Below are positions 30,518-38,947 of a DNA stretch of 64,000 nt, piece by piece; positions within the stretch are counted from its first letter, which is position 1, and each line of letters begins with the position of its first letter. The DNA is taken from assembly GCA_029260265.1 (NCBI GenBank), contig JAJDDO010000024.1:497458-561457 (forward strand). Reading direction: 5' to 3'. This stretch comes from Phycisphaerales bacterium (GTDB taxonomy: Bacteria; Planctomycetota; Phycisphaerae; Phycisphaerales; UBA1924). Both the position numbers and the translations under genes were made by a program. The notes beneath the pieces were generated by a model that saw only the letters and a program-made list of their open reading frames with translations, searched no databases and was not told where the DNA came from.

Positions 30518-31582
30518 ATGACCCGCGAACCCAAGAACAATCCAATCTCCGAACCGCTGTCCAAGGGCGAAGTTCTCGCCGCCGCCGAGCGATTCCGCAC
30601 CGACTTTGCAGGTGTGCGTGATGAAGTCGCCAAGGCGGTCGTCGGGCAGCATGATGCCGTCGATCAGGCGCTCACCTGTCTCTTTGTCGGGGGGCACGCG
30701 TTGCTCGAAGGCGTCCCCGGCATCGGCAAAACCTTGCTTGTGCGCACGATTGCCCAGGCCGTGGATCTGAGCTTCGGTCGCATCCAGTTCACGCCCGACC
30801 TGATGCCCGCCGACATCACGGGCACCACTGTGATTGATGAAACCGTCGACGAGCATGGGCGCACCAAGCGTGCGTTCCGTTTTCAGCAAGGCCCGGTTTT
30901 CAATCAGATCGTGCTCGCCGACGAGATCAACCGCGCGACGCCCAAGACCCAGTCCGCCTTGCTTGAAGCGATGCAGGAGCACTCGGTGACGGTGGGGGGG
31001 ACCACACATACCTTGCCCGCGCCGTTCTTTGTGCTCGCGACGCAGAACCCGGTCGAGCAAGAGGGGACCTATCCGCTGCCCGAAGCGCAGATGGATCGAT
31101 TCTTTTTCAAGCTCCGCGTTGGTTACACCTCGCGTGATGAGCTGGGCGAGATTGTCCGAAGAACCACCGGTGCCGAGCGACCAGAGATTCATCCGGTGCT
31201 CGATGGCGAGGGGCTGCTCGCCCATCAGCGCCTGGTTCGGCGTGTCGCGGTCGCGCAATCGGTCGAGGATTACGCCATCCGTTGTGTGCTTGCCACGCAT
31301 CCGAAGGGGGCTCTTTCAGCGGGCGAGTTTGCCACGCCGATAGTGAACCAGTGCGTGGCGCTCGGCGCGTCGCCGCGTGCGGCTCAGGCGTTGATCCTTG
31401 CGGGCAAGTGCCGGGCGTTGCTCGATGGACGCGCCGCGATGGCCATTGATGACATCCGGTGGGCGGCGCTTCCTGCCCTACGCCACCGCGTGATGCTCAA
31501 CTTCGAGGCCGACGCCGAGGGGATTGATACGGACACGATCATCACCAACCTTTTGGACACCCTTCCGAGAGATGCGGGATAG
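30518..31582 (+). CDS. MoxR-family AAA+ ATPase
   Basis: 354 residues. The ATG at 30518 is chosen because the open frame further upstream runs through the terminator and tRNA. Walker A G-V-P-G-I-G-K-T near residue 68, Walker B V-L-A-D-E-I-N-R-A near 130, sensor region A-T-Q-N-P-V-E-Q-E-G-T-Y-P-L-P-E-A-Q-M-D-R-F, the MoxR hallmark. MoxR proteins act as chaperones or metal-insertion factors with VWA proteins. A BatA-like VWA gene exists at 37169 but is 5.6 kb away, so the usual moxR-DUF58-VWA operon is not intact here. TACCAT at 30505-30510 ends seven bases before the start; no Shine-Dalgarno. Confidence 0.93.
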   Translation: MTREPKNNPISEPLSKGEVLAAAERFRTDFAGVRDEVAKAVVGQHDAVDQALTCLFVGGHALLEGVPGIGKTLLVRTIAQAVDLSFGRIQFTPDLMPADITGTTVIDETVDEHGRTKRAFRFQQGPVFNQIVLADEINRATPKTQSALLEAMQEHSVTVGGTTHTLPAPFFVLATQNPVEQEGTYPLPEAQMDRFFFKLRVGYTSRDELGEIVRRTTGAERPEIHPVLDGEGLLAHQRLVRRVAVAQSVEDYAIRCVLATHPKGALSAGEFATPIVNQCVALGASPRAAQALILAGKCRALLDGRAAMAIDDIRWAALPALRHRVMLNFEADAEGIDTDTIITNLLDTLPRDAG

Positions 31583-31641
31583 TCGATGGTTCGGTTCTGT
31601 GAAGACAGGACACGGGTGTTCAAGCGGAGGATTGCGCACAG

Positions 31642-32385
31642 TTAAAAACTATACGGATCATCAAGAAGCCCACGCCGGCGGATCTGTGTCGGGGGCGGCT
31701 CATTGGCTGCCACTCGGCAGGCGGCTGCGAGCGCCTGGAGAAACTTCTCGTGCTCTGGGCACGCATCGAAGCGATCGAGAAAATCATCCACCACCCACGC
31801 GGGCGGGTCTTCAGGCTCGCCGGCAGCATGGGCATCGATAATCGCCTGATCGCCGAGCGCTTCGCCCGCAGAAGCAAACCATGAGGGGTCGATCTCGCCT
31901 TCGATGGTATCACCAAGCAGGGAGTCAGCCTTGACAGCGTTTTTTGGCGGCTCGACGCGGACACGGACCACGCAATGCCCGACGCCAACGATCGGCCAGA
32001 GCCCCTTGGCGGTTCTTGGCTCGCGGGTAAGCACAAACACGCCGATGCCGGCATCGTTGGCAGCAGAGCGAAACTGTCGTGCGTCGGCGCCGACAAGCGT
32101 TGGTGCAAACAAGTAACACAGAGCGCGAAGATCGCTGCCCAGGTCGTCGCCGCTGGTGACGAGTTTGGGCGGGCCGAGGTCAAGCGCGTCCTGGCGGAGG
32201 TACCGCTGGGCTTCTTGCAAGGGCAGCACGATGCGAGCCATTCGTGCAAAGTCGTTGCGGGAACGCGCCATCCGCAGCGCGTTGATGCACATGTTTGAGC
32301 ACAGCAGATACGAGCCGCGAGCAAGCGATTGGCTCGCTTGCTCCATCAGCGTGTCGATCGGGTTGGTGCTCGTCTCGGCGGGCAT
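31642..32385 (-). CDS. Uncharacterised protein, fourth gene of a minus-strand operon
   Basis: 247 residues, soluble, no signal peptide or transmembrane segment. The N-terminal 70 residues are helical and rich in Ala/Leu/Arg with a possible TPR-like pattern (L-L-C-S-N-M-C-I-N-A-L-R-M-A-R). The middle part (G-V-G-H-C-V-V-R-V-R-V) is beta-rich. Not recognised. It starts three bases downstream of the stop of the preceding gene at 32389, so it belongs to the operon that begins with the glycosyltransferase at 34386. Confidence 0.7.
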   Translation of the reverse strand: MPAETSTNPIDTLMEQASQSLARGSYLLCSNMCINALRMARSRNDFARMARIVLPLQEAQRYLRQDALDLGPPKLVTSGDDLGSDLRALCYLFAPTLVGADARQFRSAANDAGIGVFVLTREPRTAKGLWPIVGVGHCVVRVRVEPPKNAVKADSLLGDTIEGEIDPSWFASAGEALGDQAIIDAHAAGEPEDPPAWVVDDFLDRFDACPEHEKFLQALAAACRVAANEPPPTQIRRRGLLDDPYSF

Positions 32386-32388
32386 TGC

Positions 32389-32997
32389 TCAGCTCGAGCC
32401 CTTCGATATTGTGTGCTGGAGCGCGTCGATCAACGACATCCATGTAGAAGCCTGCTCGTCGAGGTTGTATTCAAGCAGATCGCCCATCGATGACCAGTCT
32501 TCGTTTGCCAGCGCATCGCGGATCTCGCCCAGCGCTTTGGCCAGCCCGTTGATGCATTCCGTTGCGCTCACACCGTCGATATCAAGGGTGTGCAGATCAA
32601 CACCCGCAAGGGCGCTGAGCTGATCGACCACATCGCGCACCGCGTGCCACCCTTCGAGCACCGGACCGAGCAGCTCGATCGCATTGCTCAGCTCGCCCGA
32701 TTGGATCTGTGACGCGACCACAATCTGCTCGGCTTTGGTCGATTCAAGCGAGAGCCTTGTGTCGTCGAGCGTCTGGTTCATGAACGCGATCGGATCGACG
32801 GTGACGAACCTGAGCTCGGCGATATCAGGGGTCGACGCTGCCGGGTTCTCGAAGAGGCTGTCGTCGAGCGGCTTTCCATCGGCGTTGATCTCTACAATCA
32901 GCCTGCCCGTCTGCTCAGCATGAGCGCGGGCGGTGTCGAGCGCCTGCTCGATGGTGTCGCTCGTTTCAACTTGCTCGGTATCAATCCAGATCTGCAT
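32389..32997 (-). CDS. Uncharacterised protein, third gene of the operon
   Basis: 202 residues from the ATG ending at 32997, behind GAGGAG (33005-33010) at good distance; the GTG at 33000 is directly adjacent and less well spaced. No membrane segment. It is strongly acidic and mostly helical, with a short beta-rich N-terminus (M-Q-I-W-I-D-T-E, then L-I-V-E-I-N-A-D-G). The start overlaps the end of the LAB_N gene by 17 bases. Unknown function; not recognised. Confidence 0.7.
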   Translation of the reverse strand: MQIWIDTEQVETSDTIEQALDTARAHAEQTGRLIVEINADGKPLDDSLFENPAASTPDIAELRFVTVDPIAFMNQTLDDTRLSLESTKAEQIVVASQIQSGELSNAIELLGPVLEGWHAVRDVVDQLSALAGVDLHTLDIDGVSATECINGLAKALGEIRDALANEDWSSMGDLLEYNLDEQASTWMSLIDALQHTISKGSS

Positions 32998-33604
32998 CAC
33001 ATTGCTCCTCGTTTGGCCCGCATGATTCTTGTACTGCGCGGCATTTTTCCTTTTTGATCAGCTTGAGATTCCGGGCGTAGATCACAATGCCGGTCGATTG
33101 CCCGAGTACCCCAACCACATCTCGCCTCCAGACAAAGTAAATGAACAGCAGCGAACCGCCGATGAGGCTGAACCACCAGAAGATCACCGGGACCGTCGAG
33201 ACGCGTGAGCGCTCAGAGACCACCCATTGCACAAACATCCGCCCGAAGAACGCGGCCTGCCCGATCAAACCGACCGCGACCCACGCGAATGTTCCCCAGC
33301 TGGTGATGTTGAGGAACCCAAGCAGCCGGCGTGCCCACGCCGGGCGAGCGTTCCATACTTCGATCTGGGTGCTGAGAAATGTATCGAGTTGGTCGGCCTC
33401 GATGAACTCGTGATCGGCCATCGAACTCGGAGAGATGATCTGGTACCCCGCGACGCCATCGACTTGGTCGCGAGTCAGCGAGATCTCCATTGCGCCGATT
33501 CGTACATTCAGATCTGCAGACCCGCGTGCGAGCGCGGGCTGAAGGACCAGCCACATCCCCAAGAGGATCAGCAGGATCATCGCGATGATCGGCCCGGGTT
33601 TCAT
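32981..33604 (-). CDS. LAB_N-domain membrane protein (lipid-A-disaccharide synthase N-terminal-like)
   Basis: 207 residues. An N-terminal signal or anchor (about 7-27), a short extracytoplasmic part, then helices at about 97-120, 138-160 and 165-182. The segment W-V-A-V-G-L-I-G-Q-A-A-F-F-G-R-M-F-V-Q-W-V-V-S-E with a nearby F-W-W-F-S-L-I-G-G is the LAB_N (PF07578) signature. These short membrane proteins are often adjacent to a GT2 glycosyltransferase, exactly as here, where the gene start overlaps the glycosyltransferase stop by four bases. A role in lipid A or polyprenyl-linked sugar modification is inferred from that association. Confidence 0.88.
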   Translation of the reverse strand: MKPGPIIAMILLILLGMWLVLQPALARGSADLNVRIGAMEISLTRDQVDGVAGYQIISPSSMADHEFIEADQLDTFLSTQIEVWNARPAWARRLLGFLNITSWGTFAWVAVGLIGQAAFFGRMFVQWVVSERSRVSTVPVIFWWFSLIGGSLLFIYFVWRRDVVGVLGQSTGIVIYARNLKLIKKEKCRAVQESCGPNEEQCDADLD

Positions 33605-34386
33605 GATCCGCTGATCTCCTCGCTGGTCACCGGGCGTCTGCGTTTACGCATGTACCGCACTGCAAACAAATCAACTAGCCCGGGCAACGCACGCTTCGTG
33701 ATCCCCATCCCGTACTTCGGCTCGCCGGCGTGGCGGGCGCGGTGCGAGACAGGCATCTCGACCACCGTGTACCCGAGGTGGCGGGCGGTCGCGGGAATAA
33801 ACCGGTGCATGCCCTTGTACTCAAGCGGCAGGCGCAGGCCGATCTCGCGTTTCATCACGCGAAGCGAGCATCCCGTATCGGTGATGGTGTCGCCGAGCAG
33901 GATAAGCCGAAACTTCCGCCCGACCCATGAACCGAACTGGCGGATCTTCGCGTCGCCCTGCCCGCGTGCCGCCGAGCGGTCGCCTTGGACGAAGTCGGCG
34001 TTGGATAGTTTGAGCAGTTCGAGCATCGCGGGCAGGTCGGCCGGGTTGTTCTGCAGATCTGCATCGAGCAACGCGACAAGGCTTCCGTTTGCAGCACGGA
34101 ACCCGGCATGGAATGCTGCCGATTGTCCATGCCCGGAACCCTCGGGGGTTTCGGTCATCGCCACGCACCGAACCCAGCGGTGGGTAACTTGCTGATCCAT
34201 GACCCGCTGGCGGGTGAAGTCCGTCGACCCATCATCGACGACGATAAACTCGTAGGAGATCCCCAGCGGCTCGATCGCGTCGTGGATCTGCTTAACCAGC
34301 TCGACGATGTTGTCTTCTTCATTGTGCGCGGGGGCAAGAATGGAGAGGTCGAGGTCTTGTTTGCTCTGGGGTTCGTCGGTGTTCAT
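33601..34386 (-). CDS. Glycosyltransferase family 2 (dolichol-phosphate mannosyltransferase-like)
   Basis: 261 residues from the ATG ending at 34386. GT2 motifs: L-S-I-L-A-P-A-H-N-E-E at the N-terminus, V-V-D-D-G-S-T-D near residue 50, and D-A-D-L-Q-N-N-P (metal-binding DxD) near residue 108. No C-terminal membrane domain, so it is of the DPM1/ArnC catalytic type without the usual two helices. First gene of a four-gene minus-strand operon; translationally coupled to the LAB_N protein by ATGA. Probably transfers a sugar to a polyprenyl phosphate. Confidence 0.92.
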   Translation of the reverse strand: MNTDEPQSKQDLDLSILAPAHNEEDNIVELVKQIHDAIEPLGISYEFIVVDDGSTDFTRQRVMDQQVTHRWVRCVAMTETPEGSGHGQSAAFHAGFRAANGSLVALLDADLQNNPADLPAMLELLKLSNADFVQGDRSAARGQGDAKIRQFGSWVGRKFRLILLGDTITDTGCSLRVMKREIGLRLPLEYKGMHRFIPATARHLGYTVVEMPVSHRARHAGEPKYGMGITKRALPGLVDLFAVRYMRKRRRPVTSEEISGS

Positions 34387-34485
34387 GGAAATTTCTTCGA
34401 GGTGACCTGTGTGTGATTTCGCATTGGGCATAACCTAGAATCATTCCAGATTGTCAGCCCTCAGCAGTTCCCAAGGATCAAGTCT

Positions 34486-34890
34486 ATGCACATGCGCCAT
34501 TCAGATATCGAGCACGGCCCCGCGACTGTCAAGGTCAAGTACATCCTTGAAAACCCTGAAGAACTCAATGAGGATGGCTCAGACACCGCAGAGCATGAAC
34601 TCATGGCGGCCAAGGGCGAGCACCTGCTTGAAGTCGCTATCGAGCACGGGATCAACATCGAGCACTCCTGCGGCGGGGTCTGCGCCTGCTCAACCTGCCA
34701 TGTCTACATCGAAAACGGGATGGATTCGCTCTCCGAATCGGAAGAAGAGGAAGAGGATCGCGTGGAAGAGGCTCCCGGGCTGCAGATCAACTCTCGGCTT
34801 TCGTGCCAGTGCCTTGTCGAGGGCGATGGTCCAATCGTGGTCCGGATTCCATCGTGGAACCGCAACGCGGTCAAAGAAGTCCCGCACTAG
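34486..34890 (+). CDS. fdx: 2Fe-2S ferredoxin, Isc/adrenodoxin type
   Basis: 134 residues, start behind AAGGA at proper distance. The cluster ligands are visible in H-S-C-G-G-V-C-A-C-S-T-C-H-V-Y (Cys three of four) and the fourth in L-S-C-Q-C. This is the adrenodoxin-like arrangement of Isc ferredoxin, an electron donor in Fe-S cluster assembly. A very acidic stretch (S-E-S-E-E-E-E-E-D) follows the cluster loop, a usual partner-binding surface. TAGAAT at 34436-34441 may be its -10, giving a normal leader. No isc genes are adjacent. Confidence 0.93.
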   Translation: MHMRHSDIEHGPATVKVKYILENPEELNEDGSDTAEHELMAAKGEHLLEVAIEHGINIEHSCGGVCACSTCHVYIENGMDSLSESEEEEEDRVEEAPGLQINSRLSCQCLVEGDGPIVVRIPSWNRNAVKEVPH

Positions 34891-34902
34891 GCGCGGTGGG
34901 CG

Positions 34903-34908
34903 TATGAT
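34903..34908 (+). promoter_or_regulatory. -10-like hexamer TATGAT before the PNGase F-like gene
   Basis: TATGAT ends six bases before the ATG at 34915, within 25 bases of the fdx stop codon. Leaderless-type arrangement. Confidence 0.45.
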
Positions 34909-34914
34909 TTGGGC

Positions 34915-36498
34915 ATGAACACCCTCCGCCTCATCATCGTGGTTTTTACACTTCTGTTCGTTTGCACCAATGCGCAAGCCTCGACGGAATTGCTAGCCGA
35001 GTCACAAGCTGAATCCAATGCCCTGATCAACGAATCGGTGTGGGTATCGATGCGGGTCCGTGTACCCATGCCCGATGAGTTGAATGGGGCCGGGGGGTTC
35101 GGGGTGTTGCTGTTCAATGACGCCCTGCCGGTTGATGACGACGAGTTTACTTGGGACGAACCGAATCGGGACCATGCTATTGGCATCGGCTTCGATGCCC
35201 ACAACCCCCCGCCGACTGATCTCGAGCCTGATGAAAAAGGGCGCGTCATGGGCTGGTTCGATGCGCCGGGCAACTGGTACGACCGCCCCCAGCGAGAAAT
35301 CTCTATCCACGCCAACGGCACCGAGCGGATCAATGTCCTCTCAGATGTCGAGTTTCGAACTGGCGAGTGGGTCGATGTTGGGATCCAACTCCGGTATCAG
35401 CCGGGTGGGGCGCATGTCATCGTTTCGATTGATGGGACAACGGTTGTTGACGACATGATCTGGGGTGTCCGCCCGATGCCGATCAAGGCTGTCAGCGGCG
35501 TGGTTGGCGAGTCGATCGAGATTCAAGAAACCAAGATCGTGCATTCCACGCTCCTCTCAGATCTCTATCCCGCACCGATTCATGTCGATGTCTTCGAAGA
35601 GGCTTTCCTTGCCAATGCTGCGCGATTGAAATCTGATGTCGATTTCTCAGCGGTGCCCGAATCGGTCGAGCGTGTGATCGCCACGCTGACCCTCTCCGAG
35701 CCCGAGGTCGGGTACGACCATTGGGACAAGAAGGGCACGATCGGGATCTCGGTTCCCTTCGACAACACGCAGACAGATTACAAGGTGACCACGCCGACGC
35801 GTTTCGAGGTGTTCCGATTCATCACGCCCTATCGGCGTGGGTGGACCTGGCATATGGATGTTACGGACTTGCTGCCGTTGTTCAAAGATCAGCGATCATT
35901 TGATGCGCACATCGGGACCTACATGAAGGGTTGGGATGTGAGTTTCTCGCTCGATTTCTACCCCGGTGTACCAGATCGCACGCCGATCAAGGTCATAAAA
36001 CTCTGGTCGGGCGATGCGGAGATCGGGAATCCGGAGAATCCGGTCGAGGATTTTTACAAATCAATTGCCGTCGGCGTTCCCGAGGGCACGACCAGCGCAC
36101 GGGTCCGTATGAGCGTCACCGGGCATGGCATGTCGCCCAACTCATTGAACGCCGGCGAGTTTATGCCCATCTGGCGAACACTCACCATCCGCTCAGAGAA
36201 TCCCACGGGCGATGTGCTCGCGGGCGATTTTATCGCACAATCCGAGCGGAACCACCTGTGGAAGACGGATGTGTATCTGAATCCGTGCAGACCTCAAGGC
36301 GGGACATGGAAGTTTGATCGCTCGGGCTGGGCGCCGGGCGACAAGGTCGAACCCTGGAAGGTGGACACCCAGCGAGAGTTCATCTTTGGCGATCATATCG
36401 TCATCGAGTACGCACTCGACGAGTACACAAATGAAGGACGCGGCGAGACCTGGGCCCCGCACCATTGGACCGATGCCGTCATTGTTTTTTATAAGTAA
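34915..36498 (+). CDS. Secreted PNGase F-like protein
   Basis: 527 residues with a signal peptide (about 1-23, ending A-Q-A-S). The C-terminal 280 residues align by eye with the two domains of peptide-N-glycosidase F: Y-D-H-W-D (Asp271 corresponds to PNGase F Asp60), R-F-I-T-P-Y, the S-F-S-L-D-F-Y-P-G segment, G-E-F (Glu415 corresponds to Glu206), P-Q-G-G-T-W-x-x-D-R-S-G-W-A-P-G. PNGase F removes N-glycans from asparagine. Here the position of Glu118 is Gly334, and the conserved Cys of G-W-C-P-G is Ala473. The N-terminal 200 residues form an additional beta-rich domain resembling a concanavalin-type module (G-F-G-V-L-L-F-N, I-G-I-G-F). It may bind or cleave glycans; activity is unproven. Confidence 0.82.
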   Translation: MNTLRLIIVVFTLLFVCTNAQASTELLAESQAESNALINESVWVSMRVRVPMPDELNGAGGFGVLLFNDALPVDDDEFTWDEPNRDHAIGIGFDAHNPPPTDLEPDEKGRVMGWFDAPGNWYDRPQREISIHANGTERINVLSDVEFRTGEWVDVGIQLRYQPGGAHVIVSIDGTTVVDDMIWGVRPMPIKAVSGVVGESIEIQETKIVHSTLLSDLYPAPIHVDVFEEAFLANAARLKSDVDFSAVPESVERVIATLTLSEPEVGYDHWDKKGTIGISVPFDNTQTDYKVTTPTRFEVFRFITPYRRGWTWHMDVTDLLPLFKDQRSFDAHIGTYMKGWDVSFSLDFYPGVPDRTPIKVIKLWSGDAEIGNPENPVEDFYKSIAVGVPEGTTSARVRMSVTGHGMSPNSLNAGEFMPIWRTLTIRSENPTGDVLAGDFIAQSERNHLWKTDVYLNPCRPQGGTWKFDRSGWAPGDKVEPWKVDTQREFIFGDHIVIEYALDEYTNEGRGETWAPHHWTDAVIVFYK

Positions 36499-36506
36499 GA
36501 TCCTCC

Positions 36507-37172
36507 ATGCCTCCACACAAACGCAAACTCCAGGACAAATACTTCAAGCAGGCCAAGCGTGACGGGTACCTCGCGCGATCTGCCTACAAGTTGATCGAGC
36601 TCAATGAACGACGCAGGCTGATCCGCAAGAAAGACCGCGTGCTCGATCTCGGGTGCGCCCCCGGCTCGTGGCTGCAGGTTGCTGCCAAAATCGTCGGCCC
36701 AAAGGGGCTGGTCGTTGGGATTGATCTTTCACGCGTCGATCACGAGATCGACGAGAATGTCCACACGATGGTTGGAGACTTCACCAAGACCGACGCCGCG
36801 ACCATGCTTGGCGAAGAGGGTGAACTCTTTGATGTGGTGATATCAGACATGGCACCCAAGACCACGGGGCATGGCGATGATTTCATGTCGTGCCGACTCT
36901 GCGAGCAGATCCTCGATGCGCTGCCCAACCTGCTCCGCCCAGGCGGGCGGTTCGTGATGAAGGTCTACGAGGGCGGCGATTTTCCCCCGCTCGTCAAGCG
37001 GACCAAATCGATGTTCAAGGACGCCCGCCCGCTCAAGCCCGAAGCCTGCCGCGATGTCTCCCGCGAGACCTACATCGTTGGCAACGGGTACAAGCCGGTC
37101 GCAGAGCCTGAAGAGAAACCAATCGTCGGGGCCGGCCCTTCGCCCAAAGCACCATCGGGGTGGGGCGGGTGA
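36507..37172 (+). CDS. rlmE: 23S rRNA (uridine-2'-O-)-methyltransferase RlmE/FtsJ
   Basis: 221 residues. Methylates the 2'-O of U2552 (E. coli numbering) in 23S rRNA. SAM motif L-D-L-G-C-A-P-G-S-W, and the K-D-K-E tetrad is visible: Lys in R-S-A-Y-K-L, Asp in I-S-D-M-A-P, Lys in V-M-K-V-Y-E-G, Glu in S-R-E-T-Y. A short Pro/Gly-rich C-terminal tail is extra. TAAGAT at 36496-36501 overlaps the preceding stop codon and ends five bases before the ATG. The next gene's start overlaps the stop. Confidence 0.96.
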   Translation: MPPHKRKLQDKYFKQAKRDGYLARSAYKLIELNERRRLIRKKDRVLDLGCAPGSWLQVAAKIVGPKGLVVGIDLSRVDHEIDENVHTMVGDFTKTDAATMLGEEGELFDVVISDMAPKTTGHGDDFMSCRLCEQILDALPNLLRPGGRFVMKVYEGGDFPPLVKRTKSMFKDARPLKPEACRDVSRETYIVGNGYKPVAEPEEKPIVGAGPSPKAPSGWGG

Positions 37173-38947
37173 TCTTCGCAGCGCCCATCGCAGGCGTGAT
37201 CGCGGGGGGGCTCGGGGCGATCGGTGTGGTGCTGTTGTACATGCTCAAACTCCGCCGCCGCCCAGTGCCGGTGTCATCGACCATGCTCTGGATGAGCGCG
37301 GTCCGTGATATGGAGGGCAACATTCCCTGGCAGGCAGCCCGCCCAACGATTTTGATGGTTCTGCACCTGCTGATCGTCCTCTTGCTTGCATCGGCGATCG
37401 CCCGCCCGAGTATCGGTGCCGACGCCTCGGCGCAACGGCTCATTGTGGTAATCGATACAAGTGCTTCGATGAATGCGATGCTCGACAACACATCAACGAC
37501 CCAACTCCAAAGCGCAAAGAAGCAGGCGATCGATGTCATCCGATCGGCGACCCGCGGGTTCGGCTCGCCTGAGCTGGTCGTATTGAGCGCCGGTCAAGAG
37601 CCCAAGCTGCTCGCGGGTCCGACCCGCCAGGGCAGCGAAGCGATCCGCGCAATCAACGCGATTGTTGGCTCCGACGAGCCGGGAGAACTCTCAAGCGTGC
37701 GCGAACAGATTGAGGGGCTGCTCAACACCCCGATCGGTGAAGAGCAAGCCAGCCAGATCGAGCGGGCCACGATCTTGATGTACACCGATCGGGCGGGCGC
37801 GATCAACGCGCCCGAGCGGATCGCGGGGGTAGGCGTGCAGATCATTGTGGCCGACGCAGACCCAATGAGCAATGTGGGGATCACCGCATTGAGCGCACAA
37901 CGCGATCGGGCGGACCCTTCATTGTGCCGGGTCTTTGTGCGCGCGTATTCGACCGATCCAAACCCCATAGGCGTGATTATTCGTGTGCTCGACGGCGAGA
38001 CCGAACTCGCCCGCGCTGCATTGGGCTTTGAGGGTGAAGGATCAACCAACAAGACCATAGAAACTCGGTTCGCGCGAGCCGGCGAACTCCAGGTACGCTT
38101 TGATCGTCCTGATGCGCTTGCGAGCGATGACCAAGCGTGGGTCTGGGTCCCCGATCCATCGCCCGTGCGGGTCGTTGTTGTCGCGGATGGACCCGGGCAC
38201 CCGATCCTGCTCGATGTTCTCGGGGCGATCACCAACTCAGCAATCACGGTGATCGGCCCAGACGACCCGATCCCCGCTTGGGCCCAGCTCATCGTTGCCG
38301 ATGGAGTCAGGATCCCGCAAGACCTATCTATCCCGACCATCCGCTTTGGCCCGGGGATGGCGGACGATGGGCAAGCTGAAGCTCCGCGTGTGCACCAGAT
38401 TGTTTCCTATAAACGGGCGCACCCCGTGCTTTTCGAGGTCGCGATGGGTTCGGTCGCGTACACCAGCCCAGGCGTTTTTGTCGAGAGTTCAGATGCAACA
38501 TTCGCGATCCTTGCTTCCGATTCACAGCGGCCGGCATTGATTGAGTGGGCGAACGCGGGTGCTCGGCATCTCGCGTTCGGATTTGACCTCGATCGATCAA
38601 ACTGGACCGTGCAGATCGGGTTTACAATCTTTCTGGCCAATGCGGTAGAGTACCTCGTGCCCGGCGCCAGCGGCTTCGGTGAGGTCATCAAGACCAGCCA
38701 GTACCATCCGCGCGTCACGACCCGTATCAGCAACGGATTCACAGATATCCGATCGGTGAGCCTGCTCAACGAGCGCGAAACCAACCTGGATGCACGGGCG
38801 CAAGTCGGTGGAAAAGCCATCGAAGGGATCACAGCGTCATCTCAGCGAGTTGCCGTCCGCCGCCCGATCTGGACCTGGTTTCTGCTCGGCGCGTTGGTGC
38901 TCATGGCGGGCGAGTGGTTCTTGCATGCGTCGAGGCTTCGCGTCTAG
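37169..38947 (+). CDS. BatA-like membrane protein with VWA domain
   Basis: 592 residues from GTG 37169, which overlaps the rlmE stop by four bases; GTG 37160 is possible. The N-terminus (I-F-A-A-P-I-A-G-V plus hydrophobic helix, then L-R-R-R-P-V-P-V-S-S-T-M-L-W) is the BatA/aerotolerance N-terminal module. Second helix about residues 58-80. The VWA domain follows with the MIDAS motif D-T-S-A-S-M near residue 95. C-terminal anchor helix near residues 570-588. Such proteins usually pair with MoxR ATPases; the moxR gene at 30518 is the nearest candidate partner. Confidence 0.88.
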   Translation: MIFAAPIAGVIAGGLGAIGVVLLYMLKLRRRPVPVSSTMLWMSAVRDMEGNIPWQAARPTILMVLHLLIVLLLASAIARPSIGADASAQRLIVVIDTSASMNAMLDNTSTTQLQSAKKQAIDVIRSATRGFGSPELVVLSAGQEPKLLAGPTRQGSEAIRAINAIVGSDEPGELSSVREQIEGLLNTPIGEEQASQIERATILMYTDRAGAINAPERIAGVGVQIIVADADPMSNVGITALSAQRDRADPSLCRVFVRAYSTDPNPIGVIIRVLDGETELARAALGFEGEGSTNKTIETRFARAGELQVRFDRPDALASDDQAWVWVPDPSPVRVVVVADGPGHPILLDVLGAITNSAITVIGPDDPIPAWAQLIVADGVRIPQDLSIPTIRFGPGMADDGQAEAPRVHQIVSYKRAHPVLFEVAMGSVAYTSPGVFVESSDATFAILASDSQRPALIEWANAGARHLAFGFDLDRSNWTVQIGFTIFLANAVEYLVPGASGFGEVIKTSQYHPRVTTRISNGFTDIRSVSLLNERETNLDARAQVGGKAIEGITASSQRVAVRRPIWTWFLLGALVLMAGEWFLHASRLRV

